64,000 nt of DNA from Dactylorhiza incarnata (taxonomy: Eukaryota; Streptophyta; Magnoliopsida; Asparagales; Orchidaceae). Below the pieces are notes generated by a model, which saw nothing but the letters and a program-made list of their open reading frames with translations, was not told the origin of the DNA and searched no databases. Shown in pieces: positions 21,870-32,282 of the stretch. Position 1 is the first letter of the stretch. The number at the start of each line of letters is the position of its first letter. The stretch is from positions 3,906,001-3,970,000 of the forward strand of contig JAWHQI010000202.1 in assembly GCA_033032865.1 (NCBI GenBank), read 5' to 3'. The position numbers and the translations under genes are program-made.

Positions 21870-22262
21870 GACCCCTCTTCTCACATTTTCAACACACATG
21901 CTAGAGTGAGGTTGAGTGCCTAAATTCCAGAGCCCTATTCCGCCGAGAATTGATCTCTCACCAAAAGTTCTGTGAGTTTTTGAAGGAGGACTTCTTCACG
22001 ACGCATCCGACCTAAGATCGCTTCAACCACGCTTATTCTACAGCGATCTCTCATCTCTAACATTAGAAGTTCCTTGTCGGGAGTTTTTCATAATTATTTA
22101 TTATCCTCTATTTCATTATAAAACAATTTAGATATTTATTCAAAATCACTATTTTGATCTACTTAGTTTTCAAGTCAATAAAAATATATAAAAAAGTTTT
22201 AAAACCCTTATTCACTCCCCCCCCCCCCCCCCGCCTCTAAGGGCTCCTACAGTTCCAACAAG

Positions 22263-22278
22263 TGGTATCAGAGCGAGG
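22263..22278 (+). other. Primer-binding site, initiator-Met tRNA type
   Basis: TGGTATCAGAGCGAGG two bases after the LTR end, the standard copia primer site. Confidence 0.9.
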
Positions 22279-22307
22279 TTATTACAAAACGGTCGAACAA
22301 TCGGGAA

Positions 22308-23930
22308 AAATGACGTCTCGTGATCTCGCTTCTATTAGTGGGAAATTTTTTATGAGGAAGAAAAATCTCTTGCACCACCTTTATTTGAAGGGAGAAATTA
22401 TAGAGGGTGGAAAATTTTAATAGAAAAGTTTATTAAAACTTTAGATATCGAAGCGTGGAATATAACAATAGTAAGACCAGCGAATGAATCTAATAAAAAA
22501 GAACGTCACCTAAATGCAAAGGCTTTGAATAGTATTTTTTGTGCTTTATCTCAAGATATTTTCAAATTGATATATTGTTTTATAGTGCATACAAAATTTG
22601 GAAATTTCTTGAAGAAATGTATGTTTTCCTCTCACAGGTATGGAACTAACACAAGAATTGGAGAACATACAAGCTTGCACAGAAGAATGCTCCTATCATG
22701 ATGGATCAATGGAGTGCACACCTAGTGAAAGAAAGGAAGAAATCTTATCTTTGGAAGAGGACTGCCAAGAAAAAGCCAAAGAAACTTTAAGTTCAAATCT
22801 TGCCTCTTCTGATTGCACTCTAAGCAAAACTAGTTCCTCTCATTTCATTACAAAATCGGATTCCTTATTTCACATGCTTGAAATAGCTAAACAAAAATTT
22901 TAAAAGTTAAATGAGGCAAATTCAAAATTACGTATGGAAAATAAATATTTAAAATGAAATGCTAAAATTATTCATTAGCAAACTTCTGATCTAAATTCTT
23001 CTCAAGAAAACTCTTCTCCTTGTTTTGATTGTAATAATATTAATGAAAAATATAAGGAACTTGAAAAGGAACTTATTTTTGTAAAAGAACATAATGAAAA
23101 ATTGTCTTTAGAAAATTCATCTTTGAAAAGTGATTGTGCTACGTGCCAAAGTTATAAAATTGAAATCAAGGAGACGGACAAAACATTTGAGGAATTGAGA
23201 AATAACTATCATTCATATTGACTCTACTGTTTTCACTCTTAAAAATAGCACAATAGCTTATAATAAAGCTAGAGATAATCTGAAGATCAAGAATGATGAA
23301 TTAAAATCAAAAATCAACTTGCTTATAAAAATTATGAATAAAAATTCACAACATACAAATTCACAATATCAAGCAATATCTAAAAGCAAGTTAAATATGA
23401 ATATGAATATCTTGACTAAGCCTAATAATGGGAGTAAGAAACACAAAGTATTTGTAAATCAAAATTCAAATCACTTTTATTTACAAAATCTTGTTTCTCC
23501 CAACTTAAATTAGAACTACACAAATTTCCTATGAACAATACTTTCAATAATCATTACAATCATATTGTTAAATATACAGATTATCAAAAACCAACAAATC
23601 TATATTTCAGAAATTATAGGGCTTATAATGAAATCTCAAACCATAACACTAAGAATCCACCAAAATATGAATGGAGACCAGTGCGAAAAGAAGACACATC
23701 AGCTTGTTATGAAAAAGCTAGTATCTATTTGCCTTCTCACAATCTTCCACGATCTATTTGGGTACCCAAAGGAACTCACACGAATAGTTCTTTTTGTAAA
23801 TCCAAATCTCTTTCCATCTTATCATTTGTAAAGTACATGAAGTGGTTTTATCAAAAGAACATGAAATGCTTAACATCTCCACTTCATGTAATTCCAAAAT
23901 TTGTAGATAAGTACATAAGATAAATTTTTA
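22308..23930 (+). pseudogene. Decayed copia gag (Sirevirus-like)
   Basis: An ATG at 22310 opens with MTSRDLAS, then a frameshift leads to the UBN2-like gag motif LFEGRNYRGWKILIEKFIKTLDIEAW in part (about 22379-22460). Further fragments are acidic and coiled-coil-like (22640-22903 and 22990-23220, with CFDCNN and CATCQSYK), and a last piece at 23531-23923 is lysine- and asparagine-rich with SIWVPKGT. Many stops. I see no integrase, reverse transcriptase or RNase H after it, so pol is deleted or moved. The second LTR is not recognised. Confidence 0.65.
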
Positions 23931-25237
23931 TAATTACTAAAAAGGATCATATGAACCAGATAAAGATATCTGCAATCCAAAAATATTATCATTAAATGAA
24001 AAGGATAACGTCGATGCTAGCTGGTAGCGCCGACGGTAGTGAATTTTTTTTAAAACATGTTTTTTTTACTCCTGTCTTACTACAAAACTCAAATATAAGT
24101 GACCCTTCGGTCGTCCTTTTCCTCTACTCAGTCTCAACTACCTCCTCCAGACTAGGATTTTGTGACTGTCTTCTATGACTCCACCGAATAGAATGTCATG
24201 GTGGATCCTCTGTCTGGCCATCCCATTCCCCCAGCTCTGGTGATGATGGATTCATCTTTAGTGCATTTATCATAAACTTCATCATCTTCTTGATGCCAGA
24301 AACTTCCTTTTTTACATCACCTACTTCCCGCCTATCCTCTAAAACCTCCTCCTCCACTCATGTGAACTGCTCCCCCATATCATCTCGAAAATGCTCAAAA
24401 CAATCATCTCGAGTCTCTCAGACTGATGTTGCAGCCGGAGTGGTGGTAGGATGGATGAAGATGGCTCATCTGATTGTGATGTCGCTCCGAGGTTTGCGAT
24501 GCTGTATAGGGAAGGAAAGCAATCCATCAGATAGAAAACAATCTGAATGGTAGGGTACCTCTGTATAATACCACCAAGGGGTAGGTTGTTTTATCATTGT
24601 AAGGAAGGATCCTGCAGTTTGTAAGTGTATCGAATCAACGAAAGATGCAAGTTAGCCACATCAAACCTCTCCTCCTCAAGTATGAAATATGAAACAAGGC
24701 TGAGGTTCGGCGTAATCTTGGCTGTATCGCCCAACTTTAGCAGAATGCTGTGACGTAAAATGTCCCGAACCGCAAGGGCATCTAATGTAAGCATCGTCAC
24801 TGAAGAGATCAAACTCCTGCATGCCCTCTAGTGAAGTACTAAATTCAACTGAGTCCAATCTCTCTCAACGTATCTAACTTATGAGGGTGCTCGGTCAATC
24901 CGAACACTTCCCTAAAATCCTCATGCGTTATTGTGACCATGTGCCCCCTGCAACTATGACTGAACTCCTCCATCCAGACCTGTATGTGATGGATCTTCCA
25001 AATTCCTGTAAAATTCTCAGACAAACTCTGAGTAAAACTACTCTAAAAGAAAAACATTTGACACCTCAGACAATGCAAACAACTGCATAATATGGTGGTG
25101 CCTCGGCAGTTCAAATTCCACATAATATGGCACACCCACAATTGCTATCTCTATTGCCAGTCCTACACACTTCTTTCCCTTAGATTCAGGTGCCATCTGC
25201 CACATTTTCTATAAGAAAAATAAAATTATAGATAAAG
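23931..25237. other. Decayed transposon DNA with a possible plant transposon-protein fragment
   Basis: AT-rich sequence starting with another GCGCCGACGGTAG motif at about 24018-24036. On the minus strand around 24594-25010 broken frames contain GHMVTITHEDFREVFGLTEHP and LTLDALAVRDILRHSILLKLGD, then YFILEEERFDVANLHLSLIRY. The pattern is reminiscent of the conserved 'putative plant transposon protein' region found in some large retrotransposon derivatives, but this rests on a loose resemblance only. No intact frame. Confidence 0.35.
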
Positions 25238-25870
25238 AACTAGCGCCAACACTAGCACTAACGCCAGCGCTAGCACTAGCACCGACGCTAGCCTTCTATA
25301 AATAAACACTATCTACTATTCGTGTTCCCGAATCCAACTTTCTCAAACACTTAGATCCATGAATCTTATATGTTCTACGCTAAAAAAAACTAGAAATCTT
25401 CATAAAATTTAATGTTTAAATCAAGAATTATAAAAATGATGGAGATTTTCCTTTGATCAAACCTTTTTTAGATCCATCATCTAAACCACTAATTATCTCC
25501 AATAAGTTTATAAATTTTCATCTCAAACAACAAAATCAAAGTTTAAAACAAGAATCATAAAAAATGATGGAGATTTACCTTAGTTTCTTTTTACAAAAAT
25601 CAAACCTTTTTTGATCCATCATCTAAACCATAAAATATTTTCAAAAATATTCATCTCAAACATCAAAATCAAAGTGTAAAACAAAAATCATACAAAATGA
25701 TGGAGATTTACCTTAGATCTATCCTTCGACTGCGCAATCGGATAAGGTTCTCGATGAGTGCTTGTGTTGCAATGGCCAAATCATTTAGGAAAAGGGTATT
25801 TATTAAAAGCAGTGCAACCGCCATCGCTAGCACAAGCGCAGGCGGTATCTCGTGATGTTATTTTTCTGTG
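25238..25870 (+). repeat. GC-motif clusters, TATA box and ~130-bp tandem repeats
   Basis: 25238-25306 holds five copies of the CTAGCGCCGACGCTAGC type, followed by TTCTATAAATAAAC (TATA box at about 25311), an LTR-like U3/promoter arrangement in plus orientation. 25411-25735 holds two and a half units of about 128-133 bp with the core ATGATGGAGATTTACCTT and GATCCATCATCTAAACC. A further motif (GCAACCGCCATCGCTAGC, GCGCAGGCGGTAT) is at 25808-25850. It may be a decayed LTR related to that at 21470. Confidence 0.55.
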
Positions 25871-27193
25871 CTTTTAAATTTATACAAAATCTCTAAAAAT
25901 ATATTCTTTTATATGTACTACTTATTTTTGCATTTCTGCCACTAATTAATTTTTGAAAAATTAAAATAAAAATTTACAAAAGCCAAATTACAAAAAATAA
26001 TTTATTCCCTTCCTTTCTTTGTTTATTTGTTTGATTTCTACCTCGATGTGCAGAAAATAAAATACAAAATTATTAAACAAAACATAACTTACCAAAAATT
26101 TATTTTTGAACTTAACTTTTCTATTTAAAGGTATCGTGCGAAAGGGAGGTTTGGGATGTCACCCCATCACATTTCCTAGTACCGGTGCAAACCCCTCACA
26201 AGGTAGACCTCGGGAAGTCCAAGATCAATAATAAGAGTTCAAATTTTAAAACAAAGTTTTCTTTCAAAATATCAAAAAAAAACTATATGGACTTTCTTGT
26301 TAATTTCAAGCATGGTTTAATCTATCATTTAGACCTTCTACAATGTTGGAATTCTTCTTTTCAAACTACTTTGAACATTATATTTAGCATCCGAAATTAT
26401 AGAAATTTTCAAACAAAACTAGATTGAAATTATAGACACTGTAACATAAAAGAATATTAAGGAAAAGACACCTACCAAAATATTTCTCTCTTAATAATTT
26501 AGTTTAGGACGAGAAACAATGAAATTGGCTAGGGATGGGTTTAAACGAAATGGCAAAATGAAGACAAAGGATATGAAGCGGTTTTTGATTGGGGTGATGA
26601 ATTTTATCCTCTCAACCCCTTTTTTCAGTATATGTAATACAGAGAATGATAGACTATTATCCTATAATTTCCACGACATATACACATTTTTTCTCTCTTC
26701 ATTTTTATTTTTGGGTTGCATATGTTTACTAGAGAATAAAGAACTAACATCTCCTTATTCCCATGACATATGATCTAACAATAGGGGAAAAGAAAAAAAT
26801 ACATAAGTTTACCAAGGGTAAAGAAATACTTCTAGTTTATACATTAAACTATTTTGAGAGCAACTTTTTAGTGGAATGAAATTTCCTAAGATCTTAAAGT
26901 TAATAGCGAATATAATAAAAAAATCTAGAGATGTTTAGCCAATTTACCACAAAGTGAAGCTATTTAAAATTAAAAGGAGAAGTTGTGCTAAATAGATTCT
27001 CTAATCAAATTAATAACATAAAATATTTCTTAAAACCAAATTACTTCAAATTTAAATTTAACAAATTCTGATAAAACAAAATATTAGCTAAATCAAAAAT
27101 GTAATAATACTTATAATCAAACCTCAAACTAAATTTCTAGAAGAATAAAAACAACAAGGCTAGGCATATTTATTATTTTTATAAATATTATTT
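25871..27193. other. AT-rich transposon-derived DNA without recognisable genes
   Basis: Low-complexity AT-rich sequence. The only recognised element is copy D of the dispersed module at 26140-26226. Short open frames (26185-26427, 26519-26773) have no recognised domain and look like chance. Confidence 0.5.
26140..26226 (+). repeat. Copy D of the dispersed ~90-bp module
   Basis: GAAAGGGAGGTTTGGGATGTC, then CCCATCACATTTCCTAGTACC, GCAAACCCCTCAC and CGGGAAGTCCAAG, read in pieces on the plus strand. It is in the opposite orientation to copy C, about 1 kb away. Confidence 0.8.
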
Positions 27194-27288
27194 CTTGGAC
27201 TTCCCGAGGGCTACCCGGTGAAGGGTTCGCAAGGTACTAGGAGCTGTGATGGGAGTTCAAGCCCAAAGCGCCCTTTCCAAGAAATTAG
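27194..27288 (-). repeat. Copy C of the dispersed ~90-bp module (3' side)
   Basis: CTTGGACTTCCCGAGGGCT, then ACCCGGTGAAGGGTTCGC, AAGGTACTAGGAGC and TGATGGGAGTTC. Located downstream of the 3' signature on the minus strand, unlike copy B of the same element, which is in the leader. Confidence 0.85.
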
Positions 27289-27343
27289 ATTTTTATAATT
27301 TTTAAATTTTTTTTTATCAAATAAAAATTCAGGGAATGCGAAG

Positions 27344-27385
27344 CTACACCCCCATACTTAAAATTAAACATTGTCCCCAATGTTT
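27344..27385 (-). other. Athila-style 3' signature with purine tract
   Basis: The minus strand reads AAACATTGGGGACAATGTTT, a palindrome with 8-bp arms, then AAGTATGGGGGTGTAG. ATTGGGGACAATG followed by an AAGT-GGGGGTG tract is a known feature near the 3' end of Athila-type elements and may be the polypurine region. Confidence 0.65.
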
Positions 27386-27505
27386 AAAACTAAGTATGAA
27401 GAATACTTGAAAAATAATCTTTTAAAAGAAAAATGCATAAAAATTAAAGATAAGCAAGGGTGCCTCCCAAAAGCGCTTTCTTTTTCCCGTCTTTAAGCTA
27501 GACGG

Positions 27506-28147
27506 TTATTGTGAGGAAAATGGAAAATAAAAAGAGAAGTGAACAGGCAACTCCCCTAATTCACGCGTAGGAGAATGTGCCGGCATCAGTCGCACGGCTA
27601 CTCCTCTGTTTATCTTGTGATTCTTCTTTTGTCCTTGAACTTGAATATGTAAATCCAAATCACCTATACATACCTGAGGTGATTTGAATTTATAAAGATG
27701 AGCGACATATGGATCATCAATTAATTGGGGTAGCAACGGCTCATCTTCAACCTAGAAATTATTAGTATAAAGAGAATCATAATTAAATTTGTCAGATAAT
27801 ATTTCGCAAGGAGGAGGCGCTTGCAAAAATAAATGATTAAGCTCCGATTGTTCCTTTTCTAAAATAAAATTTTCTTTTGAAAAATCTAGTGCATTGCCAA
27901 GCGGAATGAAATTTTCGGACACAAAATTTTCATCAATTTTTGGTTTGATAGAAGAAATTAGCAAATATTCATGACAAAGAAAATAAAATCCGGGTGGAGT
28001 AGGGGAAGAAACTTGTTCTTCTTCTACTTCGTCCGGGGTGCCCATAACCTTAAGAAATTCTTGGTATAATAAGTTTTGTTCATCTTTGGTAAAAGAAGTT
28101 ATGGGATTACACGAAACCACATGTTCCTCCATGACTAAATTATCCAA
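27506..28147 (-). pseudogene. Two short frames of the non-autonomous element
   Basis: 27752-28147 (131 codons) is acidic and helical, with MDNLVMEEHVVSCNP near its start and SELNHLFLQAPPPCEIL near its end. It leads after a stop into 27506-27736 (76 codons, LPQLIDDPYVAHLYKF, and KNHKINRGVAVRLMPAH). I recognise no family. The second part resembles the tail found in Athila-derived elements just before the 3' signature, but this is a weak impression. They may once have formed one frame. Confidence 0.45.
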
Positions 28148-28345
28148 CGATGGAGAAAAAACACCAGAAAAAAATTAAATTTTCCTCTAAATTTTGGGGG
28201 GAAGTATCAAATTGAATCGGTGGAGATTCCCCAAAATTAGAGAAAGGCAATTGCGGCGCAAAAGAAGAAGAACAAAAATTCGGATCTAAAGATTTATCTT
28301 CATCGCCCTGAAAACTATCCGGGTGACCTTGCCACCAAGAATAAT

Positions 28346-28741
28346 CTACTTCGGAGGTAGAAGAACAATTATTAAACGCTGAAAAATTATTCTCATTAGA
28401 AAAGCATTTTCATCAAAGTTTGGAAAATTATTTTGATGAAAAGCCGAGGAATTTTGATCGTAATTATTATCAAAGTTTGAAAAATTTTGATCGAAAGATG
28501 AATTATTTTCATGAAAAGAGGAAAAATTATGATCGTAATTATAATCAAAATTATTTGCATTATATTGAAGATAATTATTTTCATACAAATTATTTTGATA
28601 ATAAGACTGTAAATAGCATTCCTCACTTTGATGACGCGCCCCACAATAATGACAACTAAATTGGCGTTCTCGCGCGGCTTGTAAGAGATAAAGTTGGTTT
28701 CGAAGCTCGACAACCTTAACGGCCAATTCAGATTCTTTCAT
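28346..28741 (-). CDS. Zinc-finger, Asn-rich gag-like protein
   Basis: 131 codons starting about 320 bp downstream of the LTR edge on this strand, where gag starts in Athila. A helical N-terminus (KESELAVKVVELRNQLYLLQAA) is followed by one CX2CX4HX4C-like finger, CHYCGARHQSEEC at residues about 30-42, then a run of N-, F- and Y-rich repeats (FDNNYDQN-type). The underlying DNA is a decayed tandem repeat of AATTTTGATCGTAATTAT. It could be a short nucleocapsid-like protein; this is inference. The C-terminal 20 residues are frameshifted relative to the repeat. Confidence 0.5.
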   Translation of the reverse strand: MKESELAVKVVELRNQLYLLQAARERQFSCHYCGARHQSEECYLQSYYQNNLYENNYLQYNANNFDYNYDHNFSSFHENNSSFDQNFSNFDNNYDQNSSAFHQNNFPNFDENAFLMRIIFQRLIIVLLPPK

Positions 28742-28840
28742 AATAAAAAATAAAAAGGGAACAACCTTTACTCAAATGAATGGAATTTTTAAAAATATTT
28801 TTATTATATATATTTTTTTCAAAAAGCGGATTAAATTAGT

Positions 28841-28934
28841 CCTGGACTTCCCAAGATCTACCCGGTGAAGGGTTTGCAAGGTACTAGATGTTGTGATGGG
28901 AATTCAAGCCCAAAGCGTCCTTTCTGAGAATTTA
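28841..28934 (-). repeat. Copy B of the dispersed ~90-bp module (leader)
   Basis: Very similar to copy A, in the same place between primer site and first frame: CCTGGACTTCCCAAG, then CTACCCGGTGAAGGG, AAGGTACTAGATG and AAGCGTCCTTTC. Confidence 0.88.
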
Positions 28935-29037
28935 GATTACGCTTTTTAAGATTTTTTTTTAAATTTTTAAAGAGAAGGGGGAGAAGAAAGAGAACGATAA
29001 AATTAATAAATATTTCTTTTTTCGAAATATCAACCGT

Positions 29038-29055
29038 GTCCCCGGCAACGGCGCC
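29038..29055 (-). other. Primer-binding site, Asp-tRNA type
   Basis: TGGCGCCGTTGCCGGGGA on the minus strand, the exact consensus of the Asp-type site. The related element at 15272 has one substitution. Confidence 0.9.
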
Positions 29056-29062
29056 AAAAACT

Positions 29063-30761
29063 TGATGGAGCAAAACTATGCTTGCAAACGACAACGGCAA
29101 GTATACCGTATCGAATGTAGTATAGGTTATAAGAAACCAAGGTCGTATTAGACTCAGGGCGGTTGAGTACTCTTACATCAAGAAAGTCTCTATTATTTTA
29201 TCAATTAAAACTTGAGGTTGCTTTTACAAATGGAAAACTAAAATAAGAATTAAAAGAATGATTAGCACTCGATCTTGAATCACCTTGGAGATAAAAAATA
29301 AGAACAAAGAATAAAAGCGCATTCTCTTAATAAAATAGCTTTGACCGTGGAGATTCCCGAATTATGAACGCACCTCACTCGAGGATGCGCTCAACTGAGT
29401 TTAGGTTGATCAATCGCACTCTCATTCTAGAATCGAAACCCCTCAAACTCGCCTTATCGAAGTGAATCCCGCTATTGGCTTTTACTCTAATCCAGAAGGG
29501 TAACGTCGTCCTCTCTCGAGGATTGCATTCTACTCGTTTTTATCCTTGAGTGATCGATTCGTCTTACGAGCCTCTCGACTAACTAAAGAACGAAAACAAG
29601 AACAAGAATTATATATCGAAAATATAATCTCATTATCTTAAAATCAAGGGTAAATCTTAAGCATTTTCGAAAAGAGAAATAGCAACTATAGATTATTTCA
29701 TGACTTATATCATTCCTTCGATCATCTCAATCGAGTACTGATAATATTTTAGTTACTCATGGAGATTGAGGAATCAAAATGAATAAAAGAGCACGTCATA
29801 AAAGAGAGAGGAAATGAACTATTTTATTAAATTGCTAAGAAAGTTACACGCTAGGAATTGAAAATTACAAACTATTTTAATTGAACGTATCAATTGCAAG
29901 AAGAAAAGGCGTACAAGAACTACTAAAATATGAAAATAACGACATGAAATGAAAAGTCTAAGTCCTAAAAATTGGTCCCCGAAGTTCTGGAGAAGCTCCC
30001 TTTAAATAGGCAGAAATTTGATGTTACACGCCCTCGGTCACGCCCGTGACCGAGGGCGTTTAAGGAGCGTGATCGATGCTGGTGCGGAGAGGGCGCGTTC
30101 TGGCTTCAATGCAGGCGTTTCAGGCGCATCACGCCCTAGGTCACTCCCGTGACCTGGGGCGTGTAATCTTTAAATGTGCTGCTGGCGGGAAATCTTTGGC
30201 GGGAAGACGCGCAGGGCGAGTCACGCCCGTGACTGGATGTCACGCACAATGGTCACGCCCGTGACCTGGGGCGTGTAACTTTAAATGAAATGGCAGGCAT
30301 TCTGGCAGCTGGTGGCGGGGTCCCGGCCGTGACTTGGATGTCACGCCCTTGGTCAGGCCCGTGACCTGGGGCGTGTACTTGAACACTCGTCGAACTCTCG
30401 CTTGTTCGTCGATCTCCTTAATTTTCATCGAACGCAGCAGACAGGGTCACGCCCTTAGTCACGCCCGTGACCTGGGGCGTGTACTTGGTGAATTCTTCAC
30501 GGAACGAGCCCGAAGTGGCGACAGCAGGTCTAGAACACATCTTAGGTTGTCACGCCCTTGGTCACGCCCGTGACCTTGGGCGTGTACTTGACATTTTTAC
30601 TCAAAGTGCCTAGAAAACCTGCAAAACATAAACTAAGCTTAAATTAGTTGAAGAAATTAAAAAGGAATAGATTAGATAAGAAAATACATATAAATTATAT
30701 AAATTCAATTTAAAACTATATTAAAATTATACTAAAAGATGAGTACAAAAAGTACTCATCA
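29063..30761 (-). repeat. 5' LTR of the non-autonomous Athila-related element
   Basis: 1699 bp, TGATGG to CTCATCA on the plus strand. It has the same ends, U5 and U3 plan as 15296-16886, but six palindromes instead of five and an extra segment at about 30383-30442 holding TTCGTCG and TCATCGAACGCAG motifs. Confidence 0.88.
30020..30590. repeat. Array of six CACGCCC..GGGCGTG palindromes in U3
   Basis: Centres near 30043.5, 30146.5, 30258.5, 30358.5, 30464.5 and 30567.5 (intervals 103, 112, 100, 106, 103). The first unit at 30029-30058 has perfect 14-bp arms. The TATTTAAA box at 30001-30008 is about 39 bp from the first centre. Confidence 0.92.
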
Positions 30762-31351
30762 AGCCTCTGTCATAATATCCTCCTGAATCTGTCTCCCTCC
30801 GGTATATATACTCTGCCTCTAAAACTCAACAGGTCGTCCTTCAACGAATAGTCTTCGGCTGAGCTTGCCTCCAAGTCTCTGAATATCGGCTCTACCTTGG
30901 CATCCTTCCTCTTCCTATCCCTGATGCGGTCTCGAATGTCATATGAGGCACCCATCGCCGCTAAGTACTCCTCGTATATCTCTGGATCATCCTCGGATAC
31001 TAAGGAGATATGCATGTCCTTGAACATCTGTACCAGCTCAATGGACATCAACTTGGGCTCTGCTCCTGATTTGGTAGCTCTCCTGCTCAGTGCGTCTGCT
31101 ACTACATTCGCCTTCCCTAGGTGGTAATGCATCTTGTACTGGTAGTCTGATAAAAACTCCACCCATCGTCTTTGCCGGATGTTCATCTCCTTCTGTGTAT
31201 ACTTCTGCGTATCTACGTACTTCAGATTCTTGTGATCTGAGAATATGTCGATGTGGACACTATAGAGGTAGTGCCGCCAGATCTTTAGAGCGAACACCAC
31301 TGCTCCCATCTCCAAGTCATGCACCGGGTAATTCCGCTTGTGATTCTTCAA
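30762..31351 (-). pseudogene. Ty3 RNase H and integrase start
   Basis: RNase H parts [29 protein letters not shown] and [10 protein letters not shown] are clear. The linker to integrase follows ([11 protein letters not shown] at about 30795) and the sequence stops at the junction at 30762, before the integrase zinc finger. The frame starts after a stop at the end of the polymerase part. Confidence 0.88.
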
Positions 31352-32282
31352 CTAGCGGGAAGCGTATGCTATCACGTGCTCATTCTGCGTCAGAATGACA
31401 CCCATCCCCTGGTATGATGCATCTGTGTACACCTGGAATCCTTCCCTACTCGATGGAAGGGCAAGGATGGGGGCCGTAATAAGTCGACCCTTCAGCTCTT
31501 GGAAGGCTGCCTCACACTGCGACGTCCATGTAAAAGCATCATCCTTTTTCGTCAAGGATGTGAGCGGGAGGGCTATCTGGGAGAATCCCTGCATGAACTT
31601 CCGGTAATAGCCAGTAAGTCCTAAGAAACTCCGCACGTCGATGGCCGTCTTTAGCGGTGGCCAATCCCGCACTGCATGGATCTTCGCTGGATCCACTACT
31701 TGACCATCTCCACTGATAATATAGCCTAGGAAGGCCACCTCCTTCAGCCAAAACTGGCACTTGCTGAACTTCGCATACAGACGATGCTCCCGAAGCATCT
31801 CCAATGTTAGTGCTAAATGTCGTGCATGCTCCTCCTCCATCTTTGAATAGATGAGGATGTTGTCGATGAACACGGTGACGAAGATGTCGAGATAAGGCTC
31901 GAACACCCAGTTCATCAGGCTCATAAATGTTGATGGTGCATTTGTGAGTCCAAACGGCATCACCGTGAACTCATATAATCCTTATCGGCTGCTGAAATCC
32001 ATCTTCGGGATGTCCTCCTCCTGGATCCTTAGCTGATAATACCCCAACCTCAAATCCAGCTTTGAAAAGTAGTGGGCTCGCTCTAGCTGGTAAAAAGCTC
32101 ATCTATCCTCGGCAAAGGGTACATGTTCTGCACCGTCAGCCTATTCAGTGCTCTATAGTAGATGCACAATCGGAGCGTCCCATCCTTGTTCTTTACGAAT
32201 AGCACTGGAGCTCCCCAAGGTGAGGAACTCGGTTTAATAAACCCAGCTTCCACCAGCTCCTGTAGCTAGCTCCTAAACCCCA
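31352..32282 (-). pseudogene. Ty3 reverse transcriptase with a changed catalytic residue
   Basis: 31352-31963 is an open frame with [16 protein letters not shown], then [29 protein letters not shown] and [12 protein letters not shown]. The polymerase catalytic pair is normally FIDD; here the second aspartate is asparagine (GAC-AAC), so the enzyme would be inactive. Upstream (31964-32282) the fingers domain is read in broken frames ([19 protein letters not shown]). The end of the frame has [15 protein letters not shown] of RNase H. Confidence 0.88.

Larger units (their letters stand above)
21470..22260 (+). repeat. 5' LTR of a decayed copia element
   Basis: 791 bp from TGTTGGAACATG to TTCCAACA. 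U3 holds a cluster of GCGC..GGCGGTAG motifs (21635-21860), immediately followed by a TATA box (CTATAAAAG at 21861-21869). A run of 16 C lies near the 3' end at 22217-22232. It shares blocks with the LTR fragment at 59106-60086, for example GATCGCTTCAACC and CTACAGCGA. Confidence 0.85.
27194..30761 (-). mobile_element. Non-autonomous Athila-related element (no pol)
   Basis: On the minus strand: LTR (29063-30761), Asp-type primer site, module copy B in the leader, a zinc-finger/Asn-rich frame, two more small frames, then the Athila-style 3' signature (GGGGACAATG, then GTATGGGGGTGTAG) at 27344-27385 and module copy C. No protease, polymerase or integrase is present in the 1.7 kb between leader and 3' signature. 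It shares LTR family and primer site with the element at 1-16886, so it could have been mobilised by such an element. The 3' LTR is not found to the left; that end is lost or rearranged. Confidence 0.75.

Noticed and set aside
26519..26773. Small protein gene in the AT-rich region
   Set aside because: Composition-driven open frame without neighbours, motif or conserved copy.
17844..30761. The Athila LTRs at 15296 and 29063 as the two LTRs of one element
   Set aside because: Each is followed on the minus strand by its own primer site and leader, so both are 5' LTRs of separate elements.
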